Below are positions 1-5,524 of a DNA stretch of 6,793 bases, piece by piece; position 1 is the first letter of the stretch; each line of letters starts with the position of its first letter. The stretch is from Elstera litoralis (GTDB taxonomy: Bacteria > Pseudomonadota > Alphaproteobacteria > Elsterales > Elsteraceae), in assembly GCF_000963705.1 (NCBI RefSeq), contig NZ_LAJY01000263.1, positions 1-6,793 of the forward strand. Reading direction: 5' to 3'. The notes beneath the pieces are model-generated. The model was not told the origin of the DNA, searched no databases, and worked only from the letters and a program-made list of their open reading frames with translations. Position numbers and translations under genes: made by a program.

Positions 1-143
1 CCCGCCGCCAAAGCTTCGCTCAGCAACGCATGATAGAAGGCATGCGTATTATCGGAGAATGAGACAAGCTTTAGCGTCTGAGCCGATGCGAAAGGGCTCG
101 CAGCAAGCGCAGTGAGCAGGACAAGCGATTTTAGGAACTTCAT
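1..143 (-). CDS. Secreted/periplasmic protein, N-terminal fragment (cut by window edge)
   Basis: Reading the minus strand from the ATG at 143 gives 47 codons with no stop before the window edge. The product begins MKFLKSLVLLTALAASPFAS and then AQTLKLVSFSDNTHAF. This is a classic Sec signal peptide: Lys residues at 2 and 5, a hydrophobic core at about 7-15, and a likely signal peptidase I site after ASA (residue 21). The mature protein starts QTLKLVSFSD, the kind of first beta-strand seen at the start of periplasmic solute-binding proteins, but the fragment is too short to assign a family. A strong Shine-Dalgarno (AAGGAG, complement of 151-156) lies 7 bases before the ATG, which settles the start. 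The gene is divergent from amn and has its own promoter at 186-214. What it binds or does cannot be told from this part. Confidence 0.8.
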   Translation of the reverse strand, partial: MKFLKSLVLLTALAASPFASAQTLKLVSFSDNTHAFYHALLSEALAA

Positions 144-185
144 ACTCTTTCTCCTTATTTTTATAAAACTAACACCTACCGGCGA

Positions 186-214
186 CTTATAAATGAATAA
201 CAAACCTGCATCAA
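186..214 (-). promoter_or_regulatory. Sigma-70-type promoter of the leftward secreted-protein gene
   Basis: On the minus strand TTGATG (complement of 209-214) is followed after exactly 17 bases by TATAAG (complement of 186-191). These match 4 of 6 and 5 of 6 bases of the TTGACA/TATAAT consensus. Transcription would start near 178-180 and leave a leader of about 35 bases containing the AAGGAG ribosome site. Base composition here is AT-rich, so chance matches are easier, but the spacing and position before a well-supported start fit. Inferred from sequence only. Confidence 0.5.
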
Positions 215-255
215 AAATTTCAACAAAGTATATTTTAGAGAAAACAGGTTTAATC

Positions 256-283
256 TTTGATGTATTTGAATTGAATTTGATGT
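256..283. repeat. Direct repeat TTTGATGT x2, two helical turns apart
   Basis: TTTGATGT occurs at 256-263 and again at 276-283, a 20-base period that places both copies on about the same face of the helix. A partial unit (TTTGAA, 265-270) sits between them. The centre of the pair lies about 61 bases before the predicted amn start of transcription (about 331), where an activator that contacts RNA polymerase would typically bind. The region is AT-rich, so low-complexity coincidence is possible. Which protein would bind is unknown. Confidence 0.35.
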
Positions 284-295
284 TTCGGCAACGGG

Positions 296-324
296 TTAAC
301 AGCGCGGCGGTTCAGTGCTATAGA
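296..324 (+). promoter_or_regulatory. Sigma-70-type promoter of amn
   Basis: TTAACA (296-301, 5 of 6 to TTGACA) is separated by 17 bases from TATAGA (319-324, 4 of 6 to TATAAT). Transcription would begin near 331, giving a leader of only about 25 bases before the amn ATG at 356. It is likely to drive amn together with the DUF445 and lysR genes, which follow with 9-10 base gaps. Confidence 0.55.
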
Positions 325-335
325 GCGGCACTGAA
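311..335. promoter_or_regulatory. Perfect 8-bp dyad over the amn -10 box (candidate operator or leader hairpin)
   Basis: TTCAGTGC (311-318) is the exact reverse complement of GCACTGAA (328-335), with a 9-base spacer that contains the predicted -10 box. A dyad covering the -10 box and start of transcription is the usual position of a repressor site. If transcription instead began further upstream, the same bases would form an RNA hairpin 20 bases before the start codon. No known operator consensus is recognised, and it does not resemble a Pho box, although amn is phosphate-regulated in E. coli. Confidence 0.45.
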
Positions 336-355
336 ACGAAGAGAGAGAAAAGACG

Positions 356-1831
356 ATGATGGATCCCCGGGCTCCACACGCAGCCGTCGCCGACGGTTTG
401 GACAGCTTTACCGATGCCGATGCGGCCCTTGCCCGCATTCAGGCCATTTACGATGGATCGGCCGATACGATCCGCGCTGGGTTCGATGCCCTTGCCAAGG
501 GTGAAACCCAGGCCCCGCAGGCCGCCCTCTATCCCTATCTCGGGATCACCGTGACCGCCGCCGATTTGCACCTGGACGCGCGCTTTGCCTATGGCGCGGC
601 GGTCGATCCAGGGGCCTATGGCACGACGCTGACGCGGCCCGCGCTGCTGGCGGACTACTACCGTGAGCAGATTACGCTGCTGCTGCAAAATCATCGCGTT
701 CCGGTCTATGTCGGCACCAGCCGCCGCGCCATTCCGCTGCCGTTCGTGATCGAAAACTCCACGGCGGATGTGACTGAAACCCAGGTTCGGGAAATGACGC
801 AGTATTTCGCGCTGCCCGATCTCGCGGTGATTGATGACACCATCGCCAACGGTACCTATTTACCGAGTGATGGCCTGCCGCGCCCGCTGTCGCTGTTTAC
901 CGCCGAGCGGGTTGATTACTCGATTGCCCGCCTCAGCCATTATACCGCCACCGCGCCGAGACATTTTCAGCGCTTTGTGCTACTGACCAATTATCAGCGC
1001 TATGTGGATGAGTTTTGCGCCTACGCCCAGCGCGAAGTCGCAAACGGCGAGACTTATGATAGTTTCGTGGAGCCGGGCGACGTGTTCACGCCCAACCCGC
1101 GCCTCACCGATCTGCCCACCAGTGGCACGCCGCTCGCCAACCTGCCGCAGATGCCCGCCTATCATCTCACCCGGCCCGATAAGCTGGGGATTACGATGAT
1201 TAACATCGGCGTCGGCCCGTCCAACGCCAAAACGATCACCGACCATCTCGCCGTGCTGCGCCCGCACTGCTGGCTGATGCTGGGCCATTGTGCCGGTTTG
1301 CGGCGCAGTCAGTTTTTGGGTGATTACGTGCTGGCCCACGGCTATGTGCGCGACGATCAAGTGCTGGACAATGATCTGCCGCCCTTCGTGCCGGTGCCGC
1401 CGATTGCCGAAGTGCAGGTGGCGCTTCAGCAAGCGGTCGCCAAGATCACCGGGCTTGAAGGGGCGGACCTCAAAAGCCGGTTGCGCACGGGCTCGGTGCT
1501 GACCACCGATAATCGGAACTGGGAGCTGCGCTTTAAAGAAATCTACGCCCGGCTCAATCAATCGCGCGCCATTGCGGTCGATATGGAATCGGCCACCATT
1601 GCCGCCAATGGCTTCCGCTTCCGCGTGCCCTATGGAACGCTGCTCTGCGTTTCCGACAAGCCCCTGCACGGCGAAATCAAACTGCGCGGCATGGCCAATG
1701 CGGTCTACCGCGAGCGCATTGCCCAGCATTTGGAAATCGGCATCGAAACCGTCGATATTTTGCGGGCCGAAGGCGTGCGCAAGCTGCATTCGCGCAAATT
1801 ACGCAGTTTCGATGAGCCGAGCTTCCGTTAG
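356..1831 (+). CDS. amn: AMP nucleosidase
   Basis: The enzyme cleaves AMP with water to adenine and ribose 5-phosphate in the cytoplasm, a route for purine salvage and for control of the AMP pool. The 491-residue product is close to the E. coli enzyme (484). It has the two-part family layout: an N-terminal AMP nucleosidase-specific regulatory domain (about residues 10-185) and a C-terminal nucleoside phosphorylase-type catalytic domain (about 270-470). Diagnostic stretches are INIGVGPSNAKTITDHLAVL (from about residue 283), the following WLMLGHCAGLR, VDMESATIAA (408-417) and CVSDKPLHGEIK (431-442). Asp434 in the SDKP motif fits the family's catalytic acid, and Glu411 of the VDMES motif lies where nucleoside phosphorylases contact ribose. 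Start: ATG at 356, with a second in-frame ATG directly after it at 359; the upstream GAGAGA-rich stretch is only a modest ribosome site. In E. coli the enzyme is activated by ATP and inhibited by phosphate; whether that holds here is inferred from homology. First gene of a probable amn-DUF445-lysR transcript. Confidence 0.96.
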   Translation: MMDPRAPHAAVADGLDSFTDADAALARIQAIYDGSADTIRAGFDALAKGETQAPQAALYPYLGITVTAADLHLDARFAYGAAVDPGAYGTTLTRPALLADYYREQITLLLQNHRVPVYVGTSRRAIPLPFVIENSTADVTETQVREMTQYFALPDLAVIDDTIANGTYLPSDGLPRPLSLFTAERVDYSIARLSHYTATAPRHFQRFVLLTNYQRYVDEFCAYAQREVANGETYDSFVEPGDVFTPNPRLTDLPTSGTPLANLPQMPAYHLTRPDKLGITMINIGVGPSNAKTITDHLAVLRPHCWLMLGHCAGLRRSQFLGDYVLAHGYVRDDQVLDNDLPPFVPVPPIAEVQVALQQAVAKITGLEGADLKSRLRTGSVLTTDNRNWELRFKEIYARLNQSRAIAVDMESATIAANGFRFRVPYGTLLCVSDKPLHGEIKLRGMANAVYRERIAQHLEIGIETVDILRAEGVRKLHSRKLRSFDEPSFR

Positions 1832-1840
1832 GCGCTGCCG

Positions 1841-3121
1841 ATGAAAGGCTGGGCAACCGGGCTTTTAGTCGGCTCGGCCAGCCTCTTCGTCGGCCTCAGC
1901 TTTTGGCCCGCGCCGAGTGTGTGGATTCTGGCCGCGCGGGCGGCGGCGGAAGCCGCAACGATTGGCGCACTCGCCGATTGGTTCGCCGTCGTGGCGCTGT
2001 TCAAACGCCCGCTCGGGCTGCCGATCCCCCATACCGCCCTATTGCCGCGCAATAAGGCGCGGATCGGCGCGCGGTTGGGGCAGTTCGTCGGCGAGAAATT
2101 CCTCGATCCCGACGATCTGGCGCAAAAGCTGACTGAAGCCGACCTGCCGGACCATCTCGCCGGGTGGTTGGAGCAAGATGCGGTCGGTCAGGGCATCGCC
2201 GACGCCGCCCTGTCGGTCCTGCCGGGGGCTTTGGACGCGCTGACCGATGCGCGGGTTCAGGCCCAGGTGCAGGCAACGATCACCGATTGGCTGGCGGGGC
2301 TCGATCTCGCCGGGCTCAGCCAGCGCGGCCTTGTCGGTTTTGTCGAAGCGGGCGGGCATCTGCCGGTGATCGACAAGGCCGCCGACTGGGCCTTGACCCA
2401 ATTGGCCAACGAAGAGCCGCGCATCAAAGCCTTCCTACAAGAGCGCGCCGTGACCTATCTGGCCGGGCAGTTGGAGTCCGGCGTTACCCGGCTGCTGCGC
2501 CTCGATACGAAAAGCCTCGCCGATGGCAAAATCGCCAAATGGCTGGCGGACGAACTCGCCAATGCCATTCTGGCCGATGCCGTGGCCCGGCTGGAGCAGA
2601 TCCGCACCGAAGGTAGCCCCCTGCGCTATCAAGCCCACGCTTATCTGTTGCAGCGGGTCCACGCGCTGACTGAGGGCGATGCCTGGGCTGCGACGCTCGA
2701 CGATCTCAAGCGGCATCTGCTCGCCCCGGAGCGGTTCGGGCCGCAGTTCACGGCGATCTGGACGCGGGTGATTGCCGATCTGCGCACAGGCCTGCCCGCC
2801 GCCCGCCCGCGCTTGGTGGCGCTGCTTGCCGATCAACTGCAGGGTTTCGCCGCCCGCTTGCGCGGGGATTCCGCCTTACGCGCGCGGGTTTCGGCGCAGG
2901 CCCAAGTGATTTTACGGCGCTTGATTGCCCGCTACCGCCCCTTGGCCGTCGCACATATCGGCAAAACCGTTGCAAGCTGGGACGATAAGGCCGTGGCCGA
3001 CCAGTTGGAGCAGGCTATTGGCCGCGATTTGCAGTTCATCCGCATCAATGGCACCTGCGTTGGCGCGCTGGCGGGGCTAGTGTTGTTTTTGCTCGATCAT
3101 TTCTTCCTAGCCGGGCGCTAA
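1841..3121 (+). CDS. DUF445 family inner-membrane protein (YjiN-like)
   Basis: The product has 426 residues, about the length of E. coli YjiN, and carries the DUF445 signature near its N-terminus: AEAATIGALADWFAVVALFK (about 36-55) followed by RPLGLPIPHTALLPRNK (56-72). Hydrophobic segments at about 4-22 and 26-54 suggest one or two membrane passes. A last one at about 402-422 (VGALAGLVLFLLDHFF) lies at the C-terminus. Between them is a long, mostly helical soluble part rich in Ala, Leu, Asp and Gln (about 75-395). The molecular function of the family is not established, so none is assigned. The gene starts 9 bases after the amn stop with no clear Shine-Dalgarno, which suggests translation coupled to amn. 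The link to AMP breakdown may be simply positional. Confidence 0.9.
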   Translation: MKGWATGLLVGSASLFVGLSFWPAPSVWILAARAAAEAATIGALADWFAVVALFKRPLGLPIPHTALLPRNKARIGARLGQFVGEKFLDPDDLAQKLTEADLPDHLAGWLEQDAVGQGIADAALSVLPGALDALTDARVQAQVQATITDWLAGLDLAGLSQRGLVGFVEAGGHLPVIDKAADWALTQLANEEPRIKAFLQERAVTYLAGQLESGVTRLLRLDTKSLADGKIAKWLADELANAILADAVARLEQIRTEGSPLRYQAHAYLLQRVHALTEGDAWAATLDDLKRHLLAPERFGPQFTAIWTRVIADLRTGLPAARPRLVALLADQLQGFAARLRGDSALRARVSAQAQVILRRLIARYRPLAVAHIGKTVASWDDKAVADQLEQAIGRDLQFIRINGTCVGALAGLVLFLLDHFFLAGR

Positions 3122-3131
3122 GGCGGACGCC

Positions 3132-4031
3132 ATGAACCTCGAAACCATCTCGCTCGACCAATTGCGCGTCTTCGCCAAAGCCGCCGAGCTTGGCAGTTTT
3201 TCTGCCGTGGGGCGCGACTTGGGGCGGGCGCAATCGGCCATTAGCTATGCGATCACCACGCTGGAAACTCAGCTTGGCCTGAGCCTCTTCGACCGCAGCG
3301 GCCATACGCCGCGACTGACCGAGCAGGGCACAGCGATTCTGGCCGATGCCAAATCGATCCTCGCCCGCACGCAGGGGCTGCACGCCCGCGCCGCCGGATT
3401 GCGCGACGGGCTAGAGCCGGAACTCGCCATCGTCATCGATGTGATGTACCCGGTGCCGCGCCTCGCCCGCGTGTTGGGCGACTTCCGCGAGCGCTTCCCC
3501 ACCGTCACCATGCGCGTCGGCGTCGAGGTTCTGGGCGCAGTCGCCGAGCATGTCATGAACGGTCGGGCGAAATTCGGCGTGATCGGCTCGATGCCGTTTC
3601 AACCGGCGGGGCTCGTCGGCGAGGCGCTGCCCCCGATCCGCCTGATCCCCGTGGCCGCCCCGGCCCACGCGCTCGCGACCATGCCGCGCGACAACCGCAT
3701 GGCCGCCCTGACCGACGAAGTGCAACTGGTGCTCACCGACCGCAGCCGCCTGACCGAGGGTAAGGATTACGCGGTCTATTCGGCGAAAACCTGGCGTTTG
3801 TCCGACTTAGGCACCAAGCTGGAGTTTCTGCGCGCGGGCCTTGGTTGGGGCAATATGCCGGAGCATTTGGTGCGCGATGATATTCAGTCTGGGCGGCTGG
3901 TGCATCTCTGCGGCATTACCCGCAGCGTCACCGAATGGCTGCCGATGCATCTGGTGCGCCACCCAACCACCGCCCTCGGCCCCGCCGGGCGCTGGCTGTG
4001 GGAGGCGATGCTTTCTCCATCGAATAATTAG
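3132..4031 (+). CDS. LysR-family transcriptional regulator
   Basis: The 299-residue product has the standard LysR-type layout. The N-terminal winged helix-turn-helix covers about residues 6-65: LDQLRVFAKAAELGSFSAVG, then LGRAQSAISYAITTLETQLG as the turn and recognition helix, then LFDRSGHTPRLTEQG. A linker helix follows, and an effector-binding domain of periplasmic-binding-protein fold covers about 93-290. Proteins of this family bind T-N11-A palindromes as tetramers and usually respond to a small molecule; the effector cannot be read from the sequence. The gene begins 10 bases after the DUF445 stop, and its modest ribosome site (AAGGCGG, 3120-3126) overlaps that stop codon. It is unusual among LysR genes in running in the same direction as the genes around it rather than divergently. 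A good LysR-type site lies immediately downstream at 4055-4077, which makes the doxX-peroxiredoxin genes the best target candidates. Confidence 0.93.
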   Translation: MNLETISLDQLRVFAKAAELGSFSAVGRDLGRAQSAISYAITTLETQLGLSLFDRSGHTPRLTEQGTAILADAKSILARTQGLHARAAGLRDGLEPELAIVIDVMYPVPRLARVLGDFRERFPTVTMRVGVEVLGAVAEHVMNGRAKFGVIGSMPFQPAGLVGEALPPIRLIPVAAPAHALATMPRDNRMAALTDEVQLVLTDRSRLTEGKDYAVYSAKTWRLSDLGTKLEFLRAGLGWGNMPEHLVRDDIQSGRLVHLCGITRSVTEWLPMHLVRHPTTALGPAGRWLWEAMLSPSNN

Positions 4032-4054
4032 ATAAGTTAACGCGATTTTTCTGC

Positions 4055-4077
4055 CGATTTCTCGATAGGGGAAATCG
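4055..4077. promoter_or_regulatory. Candidate LysR-type binding site (T-N11-A palindrome) before doxX
   Basis: CGATTTC (4055-4061) and GAAATCG (4071-4077) are perfect 7-bp inverted repeats around a 9-base centre. This places T4060 and A4072 in the T-N11-A arrangement typical of LysR-family boxes. A third CGATTT half-site occurs at 4043-4048. The site lies in the 92-base gap between the LysR gene and doxX, 46 bases before the doxX ATG. The same bases contain a second, mutually exclusive dyad, CTCGAT (4061-4066)/ATCGAG (4074-4079). There is no T-run after it on either strand, so it is not an intrinsic terminator. No convincing -35/-10 pair was found in this gap. Confidence 0.5.
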
Positions 4078-4123
4078 AGTAGCGTCGGCCCATCAAAATT
4101 CGCTCTTTCTTGGAGACTTTCCG

Positions 4124-4552
4124 ATGTCCGACACTCAAAAATCCGATCTCGCCCTTCTGCTGCTCCGCGTTTCGCTCGGCGTGATGGCCCTCGCCCACGG
4201 TTTCTTGCTGAAGGTGCTGACTTTCACCCCCGCCGGGACGGCGCAGTTTTTCGAATCGGTCGGCTATCCGGCCTTCGTCGCCTATCTCGTCATTCTGGGG
4301 GAAACCCTCGGCGGGTTGGCCCTGATTGCGGGCGTTTTCACCCGTCTCACCGCCGTCTTGCTGCTGCCGATCCTGATTGGGGCAACGCTGATGCACGTCG
4401 GTAATGGTTGGATGTTCAGCAAGCCGAATGGCGGCTGGGAATTCCCCGCATTCTGGACGGTCGCCCTGGTCGTTCAAGCGCTGCTCGGGCCGGGGGCTTA
4501 CTCGATCGGTCGTCTGCTGCCCACCAGCCTGCCGAGCTTTGTGCGCGCCTAA
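4124..4552 (+). CDS. DoxX family inner-membrane protein
   Basis: The product is a 142-residue hydrophobic protein with four predicted membrane helices (about 9-29, 50-71, 75-93 and 107-126), matching the size and topology of the DoxX family. Characteristic features are the first helix LLLLRVSLGVMALAHGFLLK, Gly-Glu in the second (LGETLGGLALIAGVFTR) and the GWMFSKPNGGWEFPAFW loop before helix four. DoxX was named for a subunit of an archaeal terminal quinol oxidase; bacterial members are mostly uncharacterised, and some have been tied to thiol or oxidative stress responses. Start: ATG at 4124 with a good ribosome site (TGGAGA, 4111-4116) 7 bases upstream. The gene follows the LysR gene after 92 bases holding a candidate LysR site, and precedes a peroxiredoxin gene, which supports but does not prove a redox role. 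Confidence 0.88.
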   Translation: MSDTQKSDLALLLLRVSLGVMALAHGFLLKVLTFTPAGTAQFFESVGYPAFVAYLVILGETLGGLALIAGVFTRLTAVLLLPILIGATLMHVGNGWMFSKPNGGWEFPAFWTVALVVQALLGPGAYSIGRLLPTSLPSFVRA

Positions 4553-4556
4553 GGCT

Positions 4557-4571
4557 TGACCTTCAGGGTCA
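4557..4571 (+). other. Small leader hairpin overlapping a second copy of the terminator 5' arm
   Basis: TGACC (4557-4561) and GGTCA (4567-4571) form a 5-bp stem with a 5-base loop, starting 5 bases after the doxX stop codon. It overlaps CCTTCAGGG (4560-4568), which differs at one base from the terminator's 5' arm CCTCCAGGG (4582-4590). This copy can therefore also pair with the 3' arm CCCTGGAGG (4597-4605), all nine positions pairing if one G-U is allowed. A ribosome finishing doxX would cover this hairpin. The role is inferred. Confidence 0.35.
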
Positions 4572-4581
4572 GACTTGCTCC

Positions 4582-4613
4582 CCTCCAGGGTGTTCGCCCT
4601 GGAGGTTTTTTTT
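4582..4613 (+). terminator. Intrinsic terminator/attenuator whose 3' arm is the peroxiredoxin Shine-Dalgarno
   Basis: CCTCCAGGG (4582-4590) pairs perfectly with CCCTGGAGG (4597-4605) across the 6-base loop TGTTCG, followed by eight T residues (4606-4613). This is a textbook rho-independent terminator. The peroxiredoxin ATG at 4614 directly follows the last T, and GGAGG at 4601-4605, inside the 3' arm, is a near-consensus Shine-Dalgarno at 8 bases spacing. The folded stem would therefore both stop transcription after doxX and hide the ribosome site of any read-through message. No promoter that would start transcription inside the hairpin was seen. Confidence 0.85.
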
Positions 4614-5246
4614 ATGTCCGATACGCCGATGCCCCTGCCCCGTTTGGGCGATGCCGCCCCCGATTTCGAGGCCGACAGCACGCACGGGCGGCTGGCCTTA
4701 AAAGATTTTCGCGGAAGCTGGCTGGTGCTTTTCTCGCATCCCGCCGATTTCACCCCGGTCTGCACCACCGAGTTTATCGCGCTGGCCAAGGCCGCCGACC
4801 GGCTGGGCGCACTGAATTGTCAGCTTCTCGGGCTTTCCATCGATAGCGTCTACAGCCATATCGCGTGGCTGCGCACGATCGAAGCCCAGTTCGGCACCGC
4901 CATCGCCTTCCCCGTGCTCGCCGACCACGACCGCGCCGTCGCCCTGCGCTACGGCATGCTAATGCCGGGCGAAAGCAGCACGGAAGCCAGCCGCTGCCTG
5001 TTCGTCATCGATCCCGAGGGGATCGTGCGCGCGATGATCTATTATCCGATGATCGTGGGCCGGAATATCGAGGAAGTCGTGCGCCTCGTCACCGCCCTCA
5101 CTACCACCGCTGCGGCGAAAGCCGCCGCCCCCGCCAATTGGCAACCGGGGGACGCGCTACTGGAACCCGCCCCGCGCACGCTCGACGGGGCCGCTGCGCG
5201 CAAAGCCGGGGCCGATTGGTTCCTTCAGTACCGCAAAGCCGATTAG
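4614..5246 (+). CDS. 1-Cys peroxiredoxin (Prx6-type AhpC/TSA family)
   Basis: This is a thiol peroxidase that reduces hydrogen peroxide and organic hydroperoxides in the cytoplasm. The 210-residue product has the peroxidatic motif HPADFTPVCTTEF, with Thr47 and Cys50 in the PxxxTxxC pattern. The active-site Arg is most likely Arg127 in SRCLFVIDPEG. FPVLADHD (99-106) and the C-terminal extension with NWQPGD are typical of Prx6-type enzymes. There is no C-terminal resolving Cys; the only other cysteines are Cys69 and Cys128. The enzyme therefore probably works by the 1-Cys mechanism with an outside thiol as reductant, unless Cys128, next to the active-site Arg, takes part. ATG 4614 is preferred as start: the family's N-terminus begins just before LPRLGDAAPDF, and GGAGG lies 8 bases upstream. 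That ribosome site lies within a terminator stem, so expression probably depends on read-through from doxX and on stem opening. Confidence 0.93.
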   Translation: MSDTPMPLPRLGDAAPDFEADSTHGRLALKDFRGSWLVLFSHPADFTPVCTTEFIALAKAADRLGALNCQLLGLSIDSVYSHIAWLRTIEAQFGTAIAFPVLADHDRAVALRYGMLMPGESSTEASRCLFVIDPEGIVRAMIYYPMIVGRNIEEVVRLVTALTTTAAAKAAAPANWQPGDALLEPAPRTLDGAAARKAGADWFLQYRKAD

Positions 5247-5253
5247 CCCGCGC

Positions 5254-5523
5254 ATGCCCTGCCTCAACCCGGACGGCACCTTGACCGAGGTCGCCCGCAA
5301 ATTGCTCACGGCTTTAGACGCGGAAGCGATCGCCGCCCCAAGCCTCGCGCAGCACTGCGGCCTGCCCCTGTGGCGCGTGCGGGCCAGCCTGCGGGAATTG
5401 CGCGGGCAAGATCTGCTGGAATTCGCTATGGCTATCGGGAACGAGGGGGATCGTCCGCACCGGCTCACCCCCGCCGGGGCCGAGGTTCTGGCGCTGAGCC
5501 GCGCGCTCGATGGAGACAGATAG
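5254..5523 (+). CDS. Small winged-helix-like protein, function unknown
   Basis: The predicted product has 89 residues. The order of elements suggests a compact winged helix-turn-helix fold: a first helix TEVARKLLTALDA (about 11-23), a helix-turn-helix-like stretch SLAQHCGLPLWRVRASLREL (about 30-49), a strand/wing region LLEFAMAIGN...PHRLT, and a last helix TPAGAEVLALSRAL. LTPAG is a common end of MarR/PadR-like wings. It may bind DNA, but the domain is so small that a protein-interaction role is also possible. The start codon at 5254 lies 7 bases after the peroxiredoxin stop with no clear Shine-Dalgarno, so translation is probably coupled. The stop is 1 base before the sco ATG. Its position between two redox genes, in frame and conserved in codon style, argues for a real gene. 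Confidence 0.7.
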   Translation: MPCLNPDGTLTEVARKLLTALDAEAIAAPSLAQHCGLPLWRVRASLRELRGQDLLEFAMAIGNEGDRPHRLTPAGAEVLALSRALDGDR

Positions 5524-5524
5524 A

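Noticed and set aside
361..371. GGATCCCCGGG, identical to part of a common cloning polylinker
   Set aside because: The match ends after 11 bases and continues as normal amn coding sequence, so chance in high-GC DNA is the simplest explanation.
193..504. Open reading frame of 103 codons starting in the spacer and running into amn
   Set aside because: It lacks a ribosome site, overlaps the strongly supported amn start in another frame, and its second half is Arg/Gly-rich out-of-frame translation of amn.
980..1789. 269-codon antisense reading frame inside amn
   Set aside because: It is a high-GC shadow of the amn frame, His/Gly/Gln-rich with no recognisable domain, ribosome site or promoter.
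4055..4079. Stem after the LysR gene read as a transcription terminator
   Set aside because: Neither strand has a T-run next to the stem, and the arms fit a LysR-type DNA site better.
4566..4579. GG...TTGCT resembling a sigma-54 -24/-12 promoter
   Set aside because: The GG and GC elements are 9 rather than 10 bases apart and the rest of the -24 element does not match.
4556..4584. TTGACC as a -35 box of a separate peroxiredoxin promoter
   Set aside because: No -10-like sequence lies at 16-18 bases; the expected place is C-rich, and the resulting transcript would still have to pass the terminator.
4575..4613. TTG start at 4575 adding 13 residues to the peroxiredoxin
   Set aside because: The extension is encoded by the terminator stem and T-run and is not typical of the family; ATG 4614 has GGAGG at ideal spacing.
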